Assembly: GCA_050874905.1 (NCBI GenBank)
Contig: JBNMLP010000029.1
Span: forward strand, 1 to 19,682
Origin: NC2004 sp050874905
GTDB taxonomy: Bacteria > Bacillota > Clostridia > Lachnospirales > Lachnospiraceae
Reading direction: 5' to 3'
DNA length: 19,682 nt
Shown: positions 7,182 to 14,447 of the stretch, in pieces
Numbering within the stretch: position 1 is the stretch's first letter
How the letters are laid out: the number at the start of each line of letters is the position of its first letter
Notes under the pieces: generated by a model
Seen by the model: only the letters and a program-made list of their open reading frames with translations
The model's database searches: none
Told to the model about the DNA's origin: nothing
Program-made: the position numbers and the translations under genes

Positions 7182-8084
7182 CTATTGCTCATTCGGATTG
7201 ACATGGATCATAATGTGCTTGACCTTCGGAAATCCACGCTCAATCTTATCATGCAGCTGCTCTGCAATCTCATGGGTTTCATGCAGTGTTTTATTACCAT
7301 CTGCACGGATCTCCAGATCAACATAGATCTTGTTTCCAAACATCCGGGTACGCAAAAGGTCTATGCCAAGTACCCCCTCCTGTGCCAAAGCCATATCATA
7401 TAGCTGCTTCTCTGTTGCATCGTCGCAGGATTCATCCACCATTTTATTGACAGCATCCTTAAAAATATCATAAGCCGCTTTGGCAATAAAAAAGCAGATC
7501 ACCAGACTGGCGATCGGATCTAAAATGGCAAATCCCATTCTTGCTCCCGCAATACCAACTAAGGCTCCGATGGAAGAAAGTGCATCCGAGCGGTGATGCC
7601 ACGCATCCGCAAGCAGAGCACTCGAATCAATCCGTTTGGCATTTATTTTGGTATACCAGAACATTGCTTCCTTTGCCGCTATCGATACAACCGCTGCGAC
7701 AAGTGCCAGCACACCGGGAACCATCAACGTATTCTGCTTTGTAAAAAAGATATTCTGGACAGCAGAATATCCAATTCCCAGTCCTGTGATCAAAAGAATG
7801 GTAGAAAGCACAATGGCTGCCACACATTCCAGCCGTTCATGCCCGTAAGGATGTTCTTTGTCGGGTGCCTTTCCGGACAATTTTACTCCAATGATCACAA
7901 CGATCGTACTAAATACATCCGACGCCGAATGAACGGCATCACTTAACATTGCTCCGGAATGTGCAAATAACCCGGCGAATAGTTTAAAGAGCGACAGCAG
8001 CACATTACCTACTATACTGACCATCGACACTTTCATCGCAACCCTTTCAAAATCATTTACAGCGTGTGTCTGAATAGAATCCAT
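7182..8084 (-). CDS. Cation diffusion facilitator metal exporter, NiCo-riboswitch controlled
   Basis: This encodes 300 residues from the ATG at 8084, with AAGGAGG 8 nt upstream; a longer frame to 8207 reads through the riboswitch and is not real. Six hydrophobic segments fill residues 20-205. Metal-site residues in the usual H-x3-D spacing are H52/D56 in the second segment (SDAVHSASD) and H163/D167 in the fifth (LADAWHHRSD), with HPYGHERLE (78-86) in the loop after the second segment. Residues 210-300 form the cytoplasmic dimerisation domain, ending in HIMIHVNP. The protein should export divalent metal in exchange for H+. The riboswitch in its leader suggests Co2+, Ni2+ or Fe2+ as the physiological cargo rather than only Zn2+. 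No clear terminator follows the gene. Confidence 0.93.
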   Translation of the reverse strand: MDSIQTHAVNDFERVAMKVSMVSIVGNVLLSLFKLFAGLFAHSGAMLSDAVHSASDVFSTIVVIIGVKLSGKAPDKEHPYGHERLECVAAIVLSTILLITGLGIGYSAVQNIFFTKQNTLMVPGVLALVAAVVSIAAKEAMFWYTKINAKRIDSSALLADAWHHRSDALSSIGALVGIAGARMGFAILDPIASLVICFFIAKAAYDIFKDAVNKMVDESCDDATEKQLYDMALAQEGVLGIDLLRTRMFGNKIYVDLEIRADGNKTLHETHEIAEQLHDKIERGFPKVKHIMIHVNPNEQ

Positions 8085-8144
8085 AACGTGTACCTCCTTA
8101 AAAATGAACTTACACTCTATGGCATCTGCGCTTTTTCCGGAGAA

Positions 8145-8190
8145 ATAAAAAACACCCACGGAAACAGTAATAGCAACTACTGTCCCGTGG
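8145..8190 (-). terminator. Riboswitch expression-platform terminator
   Basis: On the minus strand, 8190-8177 pairs with 8170-8156 to make a 14-bp stem with one bulged T and a 6-nt loop (TTGCTA), followed by GTGTTTTTTATTT. The 5' arm (CCACGGGACAGTAG) is the same sequence that forms the 3' strands of aptamer helices P4 and P1. Metal-bound aptamer and terminator are therefore mutually exclusive, predicting an ON switch when metal is present. Confidence 0.9.
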
Positions 8191-8267
8191 ATGCAGATAT
8201 GTTCCATCCACTGTCACGCATGTGACCCGGCTCGCAGGACACCTCTGTATCCCGGCCTGCTCAGTTT
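8176..8267 (-). ncRNA. NiCo (czcD) riboswitch aptamer
   Basis: Read on the minus strand, the leader has the four-way-junction layout of the NiCo class. P1 is formed by ACTG (8265-8262) and CAGT (8182-8179). The conserved GAGCAGGC joins P1 to P2, whose 8-bp stem CGGGATAC/GTGTCCTG is capped by AGAG. The conserved GCGAGCCGGG leads to P3 (TCAC/GTGA). CAG leads to P4 (GTGGATG/CATCCAC, 8211-8205 with 8193-8187). CGGGACAGT closes the junction. These junction blocks match my recollection of the published NiCo consensus nearly base for base. Members bind Co2+ or Ni2+ cooperatively, and Fe2+ has also been reported. It directly precedes a CDF exporter, the known genetic context. Confidence 0.92.
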
Positions 8268-8307
8268 GTACTGTAGATAATATGCAGTGCAAAGAGTTAT
8301 TTTTGTT

Positions 8308-8336
8308 AATATACCAGAATACTATGCATCTGTCAA
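8308..8336 (-). promoter_or_regulatory. Promoter of the riboswitch-exporter transcript
   Basis: The minus strand has TTGACA (8336-8331), a 17-nt spacer and TATATT (8313-8308), close to the sigma-A consensus. Transcription should start near 8301, about 35 nt before P1 of the riboswitch. Confidence 0.8.
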
Positions 8337-8412
8337 TGAAAAGGTGCTACCGGGAAAGAAGATTTCTTACTTTTACTCTTAAATATAATATTCCGGCTGG
8401 CTTACCTCCGTT

Positions 8413-9186
8413 TTACAAACTTACCTTTTTCTCAAGCAAACATCCGCTTGCAAAATAGCTGGCAACCATCACGACTACCATAAATAAGATCTGTGGCAAA
8501 ACACAACCCAAAGACTCTAACATGCTATTGGCCTGCTCCACATTTCCAATGGTTGGAAGCTTTTCTGCAACAAAACTCATTAACATGTTTATCACAATAA
8601 ATAAAACAAAGCTGATCACTCCTTTTACCTTCTTATTCTGTAAAACGGTAGAAGCTAACGTGATCGCGAAAAATGCGATTGTGATCGTCGTAAAAAACTG
8701 GATCAACATAACCAAAACAGCGGTAGCAACATTCAGGAATACTGTACCGGCAGATACCTGAAACAAAGACTGGGAAATAGCATTCAACAATTCCTTCAAT
8801 GCCACCGGATCTTCGAACATATGAAGGAGCAGGGCAATATCCACTCCGGCTAAAGCAACCAGGATCAGGACAAGCGTCACACCGTTTAACAAAATAGAAA
8901 GCAGCTTTGCACCGATAATACGGTAGGAAGATATCGGTGTCATAAATACCAGATAACCGGTTTTATTTTTTAGATCCTCGTTGTATGCGAAAATGCCATA
9001 GATCAGTACAAACAGATAAGCGATCACACTGCCAAACATCAATCCTGCCATACCCATTGCCAGCATATTCTCCCTATCCATCACTACTCCGGCAAGGAAC
9101 AAAAGCTCTGCCATACCAAGAACAACCATTATTACGATCAGTGGAAATAACCCACGTCGATACTCATATTTCATCATCTTTAACAT
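8413..9186 (-). CDS. ABC-2 type transporter permease
   Basis: This encodes 257 residues from the ATG at 9186, with GGAGGAG 6 nt upstream; the frame extends five codons further only by using a TTG inside the ribosome site. About six hydrophobic segments are visible, with a short charged N-terminus (MLKMMKYEYRRG) typical of ABC-2 permeases. It lies 35 nt after an ABC ATPase gene and should form the membrane half of the same transporter, probably as a homodimer. Under a YtrA-type regulator such exporters usually respond to cell-envelope stress or peptide antibiotics, but the substrate is not readable here. No convincing terminator was found between its stop and the next promoter. Confidence 0.85.
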   Translation of the reverse strand: MLKMMKYEYRRGLFPLIVIMVVLGMAELLFLAGVVMDRENMLAMGMAGLMFGSVIAYLFVLIYGIFAYNEDLKNKTGYLVFMTPISSYRIIGAKLLSILLNGVTLVLILVALAGVDIALLLHMFEDPVALKELLNAISQSLFQVSAGTVFLNVATAVLVMLIQFFTTITIAFFAITLASTVLQNKKVKGVISFVLFIVINMLMSFVAEKLPTIGNVEQANSMLESLGCVLPQILFMVVVMVASYFASGCLLEKKVSL

Positions 9187-9221
9187 AAAAATCTCCTCCA
9201 ATTCTATCTCTATCCCATTTC

Positions 9222-9908
9222 TTATGCATAAATCTCACGATACATATCCACCAGTGACTTGCCTTCTCTCATTCGCAGCTCCTCTGCCTCCCCCGCTAAA
9301 ATACAGGTTCCATTTTTGATGAAAAAGGCATGATCCACGACCTTTTCCAGCTCATCTACCAGATGACTGGACAACACAATAGCGGTATCCTCTGAGATAT
9401 TGGTCACGATCGTCTGAATGATCGTTTCTCTGGCGATCAGATCAATTCCATTTAGAGGTTCATCTAATAAGATGATCTTACTGTTTCTGGAAAGTGTAAC
9501 CGCAATCTTCATTTTTGCCATCATACCGGATGACATATTCTTCACCTTCTGATTTGGAATCAGCTCCATTACTATAAGCAGATTCATATATTTGTTATAA
9601 TCAAAATCCGCAAAGAAATCCCGATAATATTTTCCTACATCCTCACAGGTCATGTATGAGAAAAAATATGCTTCTGTCGGCATATAGGCAATGTCTGCTT
9701 TAGATTCTGAAGAAAGCGGTGCTCCCTCTAATGTGATCTTTCCTTCATCCGGTTTTACAAGACCCGCGATCATCTTCATCAAAGTAGATTTCCCGCTTCC
9801 GTTTGGACCAAGCAGTGCGTAAATGTGTCCCGGTTCCACTTCTATGGACAGATCTGCGGCTGCCGCTACATGACTATATTTTTTATACAAATGTTCACAC
9901 TTTAACAT
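9222..9908 (-). CDS. ABC transporter ATP-binding protein
   Basis: This encodes 228 residues from the ATG at 9908, with GGAGGAG 6 nt upstream; longer in-frame starts lie inside the gntR gene. Walker A is GPNGSGKS (34-41), the signature is the slightly degenerate NMSSGMMAKM near residue 135, Walker B is IILLDEP, and the H-loop is SSHLVDELE. The short length without a C-terminal extension fits the YtrB-like or bacitracin-type exporter ATPases. It works with the permease encoded next, and both are transcribed with the GntR regulator gene (28-nt gap upstream). It is predicted to be cytoplasmic and bound to the permease. Confidence 0.9.
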   Translation of the reverse strand: MLKCEHLYKKYSHVAAAADLSIEVEPGHIYALLGPNGSGKSTLMKMIAGLVKPDEGKITLEGAPLSSESKADIAYMPTEAYFFSYMTCEDVGKYYRDFFADFDYNKYMNLLIVMELIPNQKVKNMSSGMMAKMKIAVTLSRNSKIILLDEPLNGIDLIARETIIQTIVTNISEDTAIVLSSHLVDELEKVVDHAFFIKNGTCILAGEAEELRMREGKSLVDMYREIYA

Positions 9909-9936
9909 ATTCGTCTCCTCCAATTCTAAATTATCA

Positions 9937-10299
9937 TCATTTACTTTTTTCATAGTACGCCTGAAGCAGTGCCAGAACCTCTTCCGGGGCATACCCCATA
10001 TCCTGAAGCTGCATGGCAAATTCTTTTACAATTTCATGCGTCTGTTCCTGCTTTAACCGATCAATTATAGTCGCATCCTCTGTGACAAAGGTTCCAATCC
10101 CACGTCTGGTATAGGATAACCCCATCGCTTCCATCTCGTTATAAATCCTCGCTGCAGTATTCGGATTGATCTCGTATTCCAGAGCAAGCTCTCTGGAAGA
10201 AGGAAGCTTCGCACCAAGAGTAAGTGATCCGGCGATCAGCTTTCGTTTCATATCTTCAATCACCTGAAGATAGATTGGTACATTTGTTTTGAACTCCAT
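9937..10299 (-). CDS. GntR-family transcriptional regulator, YtrA type
   Basis: This encodes 120 residues from the ATG at 10299, with AAGGAGG 6 nt upstream; a longer frame would read through the operator. Residues 5-75 form the GntR winged helix (VPIYLQVIEDMKRKLIAG, LPSSRELALEYEINPNTAAR, then the RRGIGTFV wing). The remaining 45 residues are a short helical dimerisation tail, as in the YtrA subfamily, with no ligand-binding domain of the FadR or HutC kind. It is the first gene of an operon with an ABC ATPase and permease. Tandem palindromes cover the -10 and the start region of its promoter, so it probably represses its own operon until an inducer or envelope stress appears. Confidence 0.92.
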   Translation of the reverse strand: MEFKTNVPIYLQVIEDMKRKLIAGSLTLGAKLPSSRELALEYEINPNTAARIYNEMEAMGLSYTRRGIGTFVTEDATIIDRLKQEQTHEIVKEFAMQLQDMGYAPEEVLALLQAYYEKSK

Positions 10300-10312
10300 T
10301 CTGCACCTCCTT

Positions 10313-10342
10313 ACTAGTGCACTAGTTGAATAGTACACTAGT
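10313..10342. promoter_or_regulatory. Tandem operator for the GntR/YtrA regulator
   Basis: A perfect 14-bp palindrome ACTAGTGCACTAGT (10313-10326) is followed two bases later by a second copy with 12 of 14 matches (10329-10342). The copies have a 16-bp centre-to-centre distance. The second covers the -10 hexamer and the first the expected start site. The layout fits auto-repression by the dimeric regulator encoded immediately downstream. Confidence 0.75.
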
Positions 10343-10358
10343 ATTTATAATTTGTCAA
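10330..10358 (-). promoter_or_regulatory. Promoter of the gntR-ABC operon
   Basis: The minus strand has TTGACA (10358-10353), a 17-nt spacer and TACTAT (10335-10330), overlapped by the operator palindromes. The leader to the gntR ATG would be about 25 nt. Confidence 0.75.
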
Positions 10359-10370
10359 CCCATAAAAATA

Positions 10371-10407
10371 AAAAAAGAACCTTCCAGCTATATCAGCTCA
10401 AAGGTTC
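10371..10407 (-). terminator. Intrinsic terminator after the lrgAB operon
   Basis: On the minus strand GAACCTT (10407-10401) pairs with AAGGTTC (10383-10377), with an inner AGCT/AGCT pairing. A run of T follows. It lies just after the kinase-like gene and just before the gntR promoter. A-rich and T-rich flanks on both sides could also support the opposite direction. Confidence 0.75.
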
Positions 10408-10416
10408 CCTTGTTTT

Positions 10417-10983
10417 TCACACCTGATATTCCAAATAATCCTGCACCAGCTTCACCGCATGTTCCATTCCAATCTGTGATACATTGATACACAGATCATA
10501 GCTTCCGGCATCCCCCCATGTTTCATTGGTATAGCGTTTATGATATGCGGCACGTCTGGCATCGGTTTCCTCCACCAGTCGTTTCGCCTTGCGCTCAGAT
10601 ATATTGTGCTTTTGTGCGATTGTTTTTATCCGTTCCTCCTTATTTCCCGTTAAGAAAATGCGCATCACATCAGGCTCTTTTCCAAATACAACGTTACCAC
10701 AGCGTCCCACCAGGACAAAATCTTTTTTCTTTTTTAACATGGAAAGTGCATTTCCCGGCACCATAAGCAGAGAATCTTCATTCTCGGTGGAAGCAATTGT
10801 ATAAAGCAGTGTATCAACAGGAATTTCTCCAAAGAAATCCGGATGCTTTTCTAAGATGCCTTCCTCCCGTGCCATTTGAAGAATTGCTTTTTTGTTATAA
10901 TACGGAAAATGGTATTGTTCTGCGAGCAATGCAGCAAATTCATCTCCCTGACATCCACATTCCCGTCCTATCGTTATGATCAT
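10417..10983 (-). CDS. Cytidylate kinase-like family protein
   Basis: This encodes 188 residues, with GGAGGG 7 nt before the ATG. The N-terminus MIITIGRECGCQGDEFAALL matches the start of the cytidylate-kinase-like family (PF13189 type), which normally reads ISREFGSGG; here the glycine-rich turn is GCQGD. Further family features are FPYYNKKAI, FVLVGRCGNVVF near residue 90, MRIFLTGNKEERI, and an arginine-rich lid (ERKAKRLVEETDARRAAY). The family is common in Clostridia and its substrate is not known; it is distinct from Cmk of nucleotide synthesis. It starts 12 nt after the lrgB stop, so it is co-transcribed with lrgAB. Confidence 0.82.
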   Translation of the reverse strand: MIITIGRECGCQGDEFAALLAEQYHFPYYNKKAILQMAREEGILEKHPDFFGEIPVDTLLYTIASTENEDSLLMVPGNALSMLKKKKDFVLVGRCGNVVFGKEPDVMRIFLTGNKEERIKTIAQKHNISERKAKRLVEETDARRAAYHKRYTNETWGDAGSYDLCINVSQIGMEHAVKLVQDYLEYQV

Positions 10984-10995
10984 CTTTCATCCCTC

Positions 10996-11688
10996 CTATA
11001 TTCCTGCAAAGAACGAAGCAAATGCAACCGTAAGTATGCCGGACACGGCGATTGCCAGACTGCTCATCGCTCCCTCTACTTCTCCGAATTCCATTGCTTT
11101 GGCTGTTCCGATCGCATGGGAAGAAGCTCCAAAGGAAAGTCCTTTTGCGATCGGATCTGTAATACGAAACAGCTTGCAGGCTGCTTCTCCAAAAATATTT
11201 CCAAGTACCCCTGTCACAACAATAACTGCTACCGTGATCGTCACGTATCCGCCAAGCTCCTCCGAAATTCCCATTCCGATCGCCGTTGTGATCGATTTTG
11301 GAAGCAAGGTTACATATTCCTTCTGGGAAAGCTTCATCAGCTTTGCCAGCACACACACGGTAGAAAGACTGGTTAAAACACCTGCTAAAAGTCCAAACAG
11401 TACCGCTTTGTAATTCCGCTTTAACAGCGGCCACTGTTCATATAACGGGATTGCCAGACACACTGTGGCCGGAGTCAGAAACCAGCTTAAATAAGAGGCA
11501 CCCTTATTATAGGTTTCGTAATCCACGTCAGCGATCACCAGCACAAGGATCGATAATGCAATGGAGATCAGCAGAGGATTAAACAGACCAAGCTTCCATT
11601 TCTTCTTTAAAAAGACACCTGCTGCGTAAGCGATCAGACTCATCGTCACCCCGGCAAACAACGAATCCTTAAAAAACTCATTCATCAT
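10996..11688 (-). CDS. lrgB: LrgB/CidB-family membrane protein
   Basis: This encodes 230 residues with about six to seven hydrophobic segments, the usual length for LrgB/CidB. Family motifs are visible: LGLFNPLLISI near residue 33, FLTPATVCLAIPLYEQ near residue 70, LPKSITTAIGMGISEELGG near residue 130, and GASSHAIGTAKAME near residue 190. LrgA and LrgB form a membrane pair first linked to holin-like control of autolysis; in Bacillus the homologous pair transports pyruvate. The start overlaps lrgA by 11 nt, so translation is coupled. A GGAG lies 8 nt before the first of two adjacent ATG codons. The cytidylate-kinase-like gene follows directly. Confidence 0.92.
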   Translation of the reverse strand: MMNEFFKDSLFAGVTMSLIAYAAGVFLKKKWKLGLFNPLLISIALSILVLVIADVDYETYNKGASYLSWFLTPATVCLAIPLYEQWPLLKRNYKAVLFGLLAGVLTSLSTVCVLAKLMKLSQKEYVTLLPKSITTAIGMGISEELGGYVTITVAVIVVTGVLGNIFGEAACKLFRITDPIAKGLSFGASSHAIGTAKAMEFGEVEGAMSSLAIAVSGILTVAFASFFAGI

Positions 11689-12043
11689 CCTGCTTTCTCC
11701 TTTCTCTTCTGATCAGCCACTGTGACGTGCGTCCGGTCGCACCGACCACAGTTAAAAAGCTGACAACTGTAATGATGCTGACCGGAAGCAGTAATGACTT
11801 TAACACTCCCCATGATACCATCAGTCCTACGCCAGCCGGAATAAACATCACCGGCATGATCTCGATCAAAAAACGTCCTGCCTCTTTGACTGCATCAAGC
11901 GGGATCACACCGCTCATCAGCCCGGCAAATAAAATTGCCATGCCGTAAATGCTTGCCGGAATCGGCAGTGGCAGCAGATACTTTAACAGCTCACCTATCA
12001 GTGTGATCAATAAGATCAGTAAAAATTGTCGCAAATACTTCAT
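11678..12043 (-). CDS. lrgA: LrgA/CidA-family holin-like membrane protein
   Basis: This encodes 121 residues from the ATG at 12043, with GAGGA 5 nt upstream; the frame extends only through a TTG beyond that. Four hydrophobic segments are predicted. The family core is GELLKYLLPLPIPASIYGMA (residues 13-32), followed by a second segment ending in GVIPLDAVKE and then IMPVMFIPAGVGLM. It is positively charged at the C-terminus (RRERRKQ). It is the first gene of lrgA-lrgB-kinase. The upstream region, shared with a divergent ABC operon, contains tandem 12-bp repeats that could bind an activator. Confidence 0.9.
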   Translation of the reverse strand: MKYLRQFLLILLITLIGELLKYLLPLPIPASIYGMAILFAGLMSGVIPLDAVKEAGRFLIEIMPVMFIPAGVGLMVSWGVLKSLLLPVSIITVVSFLTVVGATGRTSQWLIRRERRKQDDE

Positions 12044-12134
12044 GTTTGTCCTCACTCTTTTCAAAAAAATACAGTACTTTATTCATGATTGCCGAAAAAG
12101 CACCGCATTATCTTACCACAATTTTTTCCGTTAT

Positions 12135-12165
12135 GCCATAGAAAATGCCATAGAAAATTTCTATG
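12135..12165. promoter_or_regulatory. Tandem repeats and palindrome upstream of lrgA
   Basis: GCCATAGAAAAT occurs twice back to back (12135-12146 and 12147-12158), followed by TTCTATG. The second copy and this segment make the 17-bp palindrome CATAGAAAATTTCTATG (12149-12165). It lies about 90-120 nt upstream of lrgA. No strong sigma-A promoter was seen for lrgA, only an isolated TAAGAT, which would fit an activator-dependent promoter. In other Firmicutes lrgAB is controlled by a LytTR-type regulator; the motif here is not clearly a LytTR site. Confidence 0.45.
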
Positions 12166-12180
12166 TTCTGCACATATGCA

Positions 12181-12222
12181 GCATTACATTTTGTCATATA
12201 TACTTGACATTATGTAAAATGC
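12181..12222. promoter_or_regulatory. Imperfect dyad over the -35 of the ABC operon
   Basis: Segments GCATT, ACAT and TGTCA (12181-12196) reappear as complements TGACA, ATGT and AATGC (12205-12222), around an 8-nt centre. The right half covers the -35 hexamer. It could be the operator of the small XRE regulator encoded at the end of the operon. The spacing between half-site elements differs slightly, so this is tentative. Confidence 0.35.
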
Positions 12223-12232
12223 ATGATATTCT
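12204..12232 (+). promoter_or_regulatory. Promoter of the NatAB-like operon
   Basis: TTGACA (12204-12209), a 17-nt spacer and TATTCT (12227-12232) give a near-consensus sigma-A promoter. Transcription should start near 12239, leaving a leader of about 27 nt before the ATG at 12266. Confidence 0.8.
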
Positions 12233-12265
12233 TAATTCACCAAGATAAACACGGAGGGGATAGAT

Positions 12266-13189
12266 ATGAATCTCACAGTACAAAACATCACCAAAACTTT
12301 CGGTGAAAAACAGGTGCTGAAAGGCATCTCCTTTACCGCCGAAAGCGGCAAAGCACTCGGCCTGCTCGGACGAAACGGTGCCGGAAAAACAACTACGATC
12401 CGCATTTTAATGGACGTCTTTCACGCAGACAGTGGAGAGATCTTATTAGACGGCGCGCCATTTCACCCGGCACAGACCTCCATCGGTTATCTGCCGGAGG
12501 AGCGTGGCTTATATCCAAAAAGGACCGTAATGGAACAGTTGGTTTATCTGGCGAGACTGCGTGGACTTTCCCGCAAGCAGGCAGCAGCCAATGCACTCCG
12601 CTGGCTGACCCGCCTGCAGGTGGATCAATACCAGTCGCAGCTTCTTGAAACCTTATCAAAAGGCAACCAGCAAAAGGTACAGCTTGCCTCTACCTTACTC
12701 TGCGATCCGGATATTGTGATCTTAGATGAACCTTTCAGCGGCTTAGATCCGGTCAACTCCCAGATCTTAAAAGATGTGGTGGAAGAACTGATTGAAGCAG
12801 GAAAGATTGTTTTGTTCTCCAGTCACCAGATGAGTTATGTCGAAGAATTTTGCGAAGATATCGTGATCATCCATCACGGAGAAACCGCACTATCCGGCAA
12901 CTTATCTGAGATCAAACGTGACTTTGGAAAGAATCAGCTTGTTTTAGGACTAAATGGTATTGCTCCCGATCAGGCAGGAACCATGCTTACTCCTAAAATC
13001 ACTGCCCTTGCCACGATCACGGGACACACGAAAGAGGATGTGATCTTAAAGCTTCATGACGATGTGACACGCGCGATGCTGCTTCAGGCACTTGTCGCAT
13101 GTCCGGACTTAGAGATTGAACATTTTGAAACATATAAACCGTCACTCAACGACATTTTTGTAGCAAAAGTAGGGGAGGATGAAGCATGA
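12266..13189 (+). CDS. ABC exporter ATP-binding protein, NatA-like
   Basis: This encodes 307 residues with GGAGGGG 6 nt before the ATG. Walker A is GRNGAGKT (35-42), the signature is LSKGNQQKV near residue 130, Walker B is IVILDEP with the D-loop SGLDPVNS, and the H-loop is SSHQMSY. The last ~85 residues form the C-terminal extension (DUF4162 type) seen in NatA and other drug or ion exporters. It pairs with the permease encoded next (4-nt ATGA overlap). NatAB of Bacillus exports Na+, but related pairs export other compounds, so the substrate is left open. It is the first gene of a four-gene plus-strand operon that includes a small XRE regulator. Confidence 0.92.
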   Translation: MNLTVQNITKTFGEKQVLKGISFTAESGKALGLLGRNGAGKTTTIRILMDVFHADSGEILLDGAPFHPAQTSIGYLPEERGLYPKRTVMEQLVYLARLRGLSRKQAAANALRWLTRLQVDQYQSQLLETLSKGNQQKVQLASTLLCDPDIVILDEPFSGLDPVNSQILKDVVEELIEAGKIVLFSSHQMSYVEEFCEDIVIIHHGETALSGNLSEIKRDFGKNQLVLGLNGIAPDQAGTMLTPKITALATITGHTKEDVILKLHDDVTRAMLLQALVACPDLEIEHFETYKPSLNDIFVAKVGEDEA

Positions 13190-14436
13190 AACGATTCTTT
13201 ACCGTATATGAATTTGAATTACTGAGTTATTTGAAAAACAAGTCCTTTATGATCACAACGATCCTGCTCACGGTACTGCTCTTTGGCGGTATGTTTCTTC
13301 CAAGAGTGATCGATCTTTCCGACACGCTCGGAATTAAGAGTACAAAAAAAGAGGGCACCCAAAAAGAAACGGATTCCGGAGATAAGACAAAGCTTGGAAT
13401 TACAGATACTTCCGGTCTGTTTTCTGATGACAATATACTAACTACTGCATTTTCAGATTCTGAATTTATCCACTACGATTCCGTGGATCAGATGAAGAAA
13501 GCCGTGAAAAAGGATGAGGTAGAAGCAGGATTTTATGTCACAGATGCACTGCACTATGAATACTATGTGTTAAACCGCGGCATCATGGACAGCAACCAAA
13601 CGATATTTGATGAACTTCTAACATCAATCTACCAGCAGCAATATCTTACTTCCAATGGAATTGATGCTGCTTCCTTCTTAAAGGAATATAACACTCCGGT
13701 CGTCTGCAAAGAAAAGATTCTTGGAAAGGATGCCGAAAATAACTACTGGTACTGCTATGCTCTGGTCATTGTGATCTTCTTAATGATCATCCTCTACGGT
13801 GTTATGGTTGCAACCTCCGTTACGGTAGAAAAAAGCAATCGCTCTATCGAGGTATTAGTCACAAGCGTTGATGCCAAACATCTTCTGTTTGGTAAAGTAT
13901 TTGCCGGAGCAACCGCTGCCATTTTCCAACTTGGTCTGATCCTTGCCGCAGCACTGGTCGGCTATCAGCTTAACCACACCTTCTGGGGAGATAAGCTTGA
14001 CATGCTGTTTTCCATTCCGGGAGAAGTTCTTGCTGCATTTGCAGTATTTGGCATCGGTGGATTCTTATTCTATGCATTTTTATATGGGGCAATGGGCGCG
14101 CTGGTTTCCAAAACAGAAGACATCAACAAGTCTGCCGGAACTTTGCAGATGCTGATCATGATCGTATACTTCCTGGTACTGTTCCAGCTGCAAAATCCGG
14201 ACGGCATCCTTATGAAAGTCTGCTCCTATCTTCCATTTTCTTCTTATTCTGCGATGTTTGTGCGGATCGGAATGGGAACCGTCGCACCATGGGAAATTGT
14301 TCTGTCTGCCATTATCTTATTTGCTTCCACATTGGGAGCCGGATGGCTGGCTGCAAAAATTTACCGGATGGGCACCCTTCGCTACGGTAATCCGATCAAA
14401 TTTACACACGCGATCAAAAACTTACGATCTATGTAG
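13186..14436 (+). CDS. ABC exporter permease, NatB-like
   Basis: This encodes 416 residues. The topology is that of NatB/YhaP-type ABC-2 permeases: one N-terminal membrane segment (about residues 20-38), a long extracytoplasmic domain (about 40-185, rich in Lys, Asp and Ser), then about five more segments (from WYCYALVIVIFLMIILYGVM onward). The EKSNRSIEVLVTSVDAKHLL stretch near residue 215 is the cytoplasmic coupling region characteristic of the family. The start overlaps the ATPase gene by ATGA and is translationally coupled. The next gene starts 11 nt downstream behind GGAGG. It should form the membrane part of a homodimeric exporter driven by the upstream ATPase. Confidence 0.9.
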   Translation: MKRFFTVYEFELLSYLKNKSFMITTILLTVLLFGGMFLPRVIDLSDTLGIKSTKKEGTQKETDSGDKTKLGITDTSGLFSDDNILTTAFSDSEFIHYDSVDQMKKAVKKDEVEAGFYVTDALHYEYYVLNRGIMDSNQTIFDELLTSIYQQQYLTSNGIDAASFLKEYNTPVVCKEKILGKDAENNYWYCYALVIVIFLMIILYGVMVATSVTVEKSNRSIEVLVTSVDAKHLLFGKVFAGATAAIFQLGLILAAALVGYQLNHTFWGDKLDMLFSIPGEVLAAFAVFGIGGFLFYAFLYGAMGALVSKTEDINKSAGTLQMLIMIVYFLVLFQLQNPDGILMKVCSYLPFSSYSAMFVRIGMGTVAPWEIVLSAIILFASTLGAGWLAAKIYRMGTLRYGNPIKFTHAIKNLRSM

Positions 14437-14447
14437 GAGGAAATGTA

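Noticed and set aside
7007..7204. 65-codon minus-strand frame between the exporter and the membrane proteins
   Set aside because: It starts inside the exporter gene and has Cys/Lys/Ile-rich random-like composition; the neighbouring frame at 6970-7149 looks far more coding.
8085..8207. N-terminal extension of the metal exporter
   Set aside because: It would be translated from the riboswitch terminator and aptamer; the ATG at 8084 has an ideal ribosome site.
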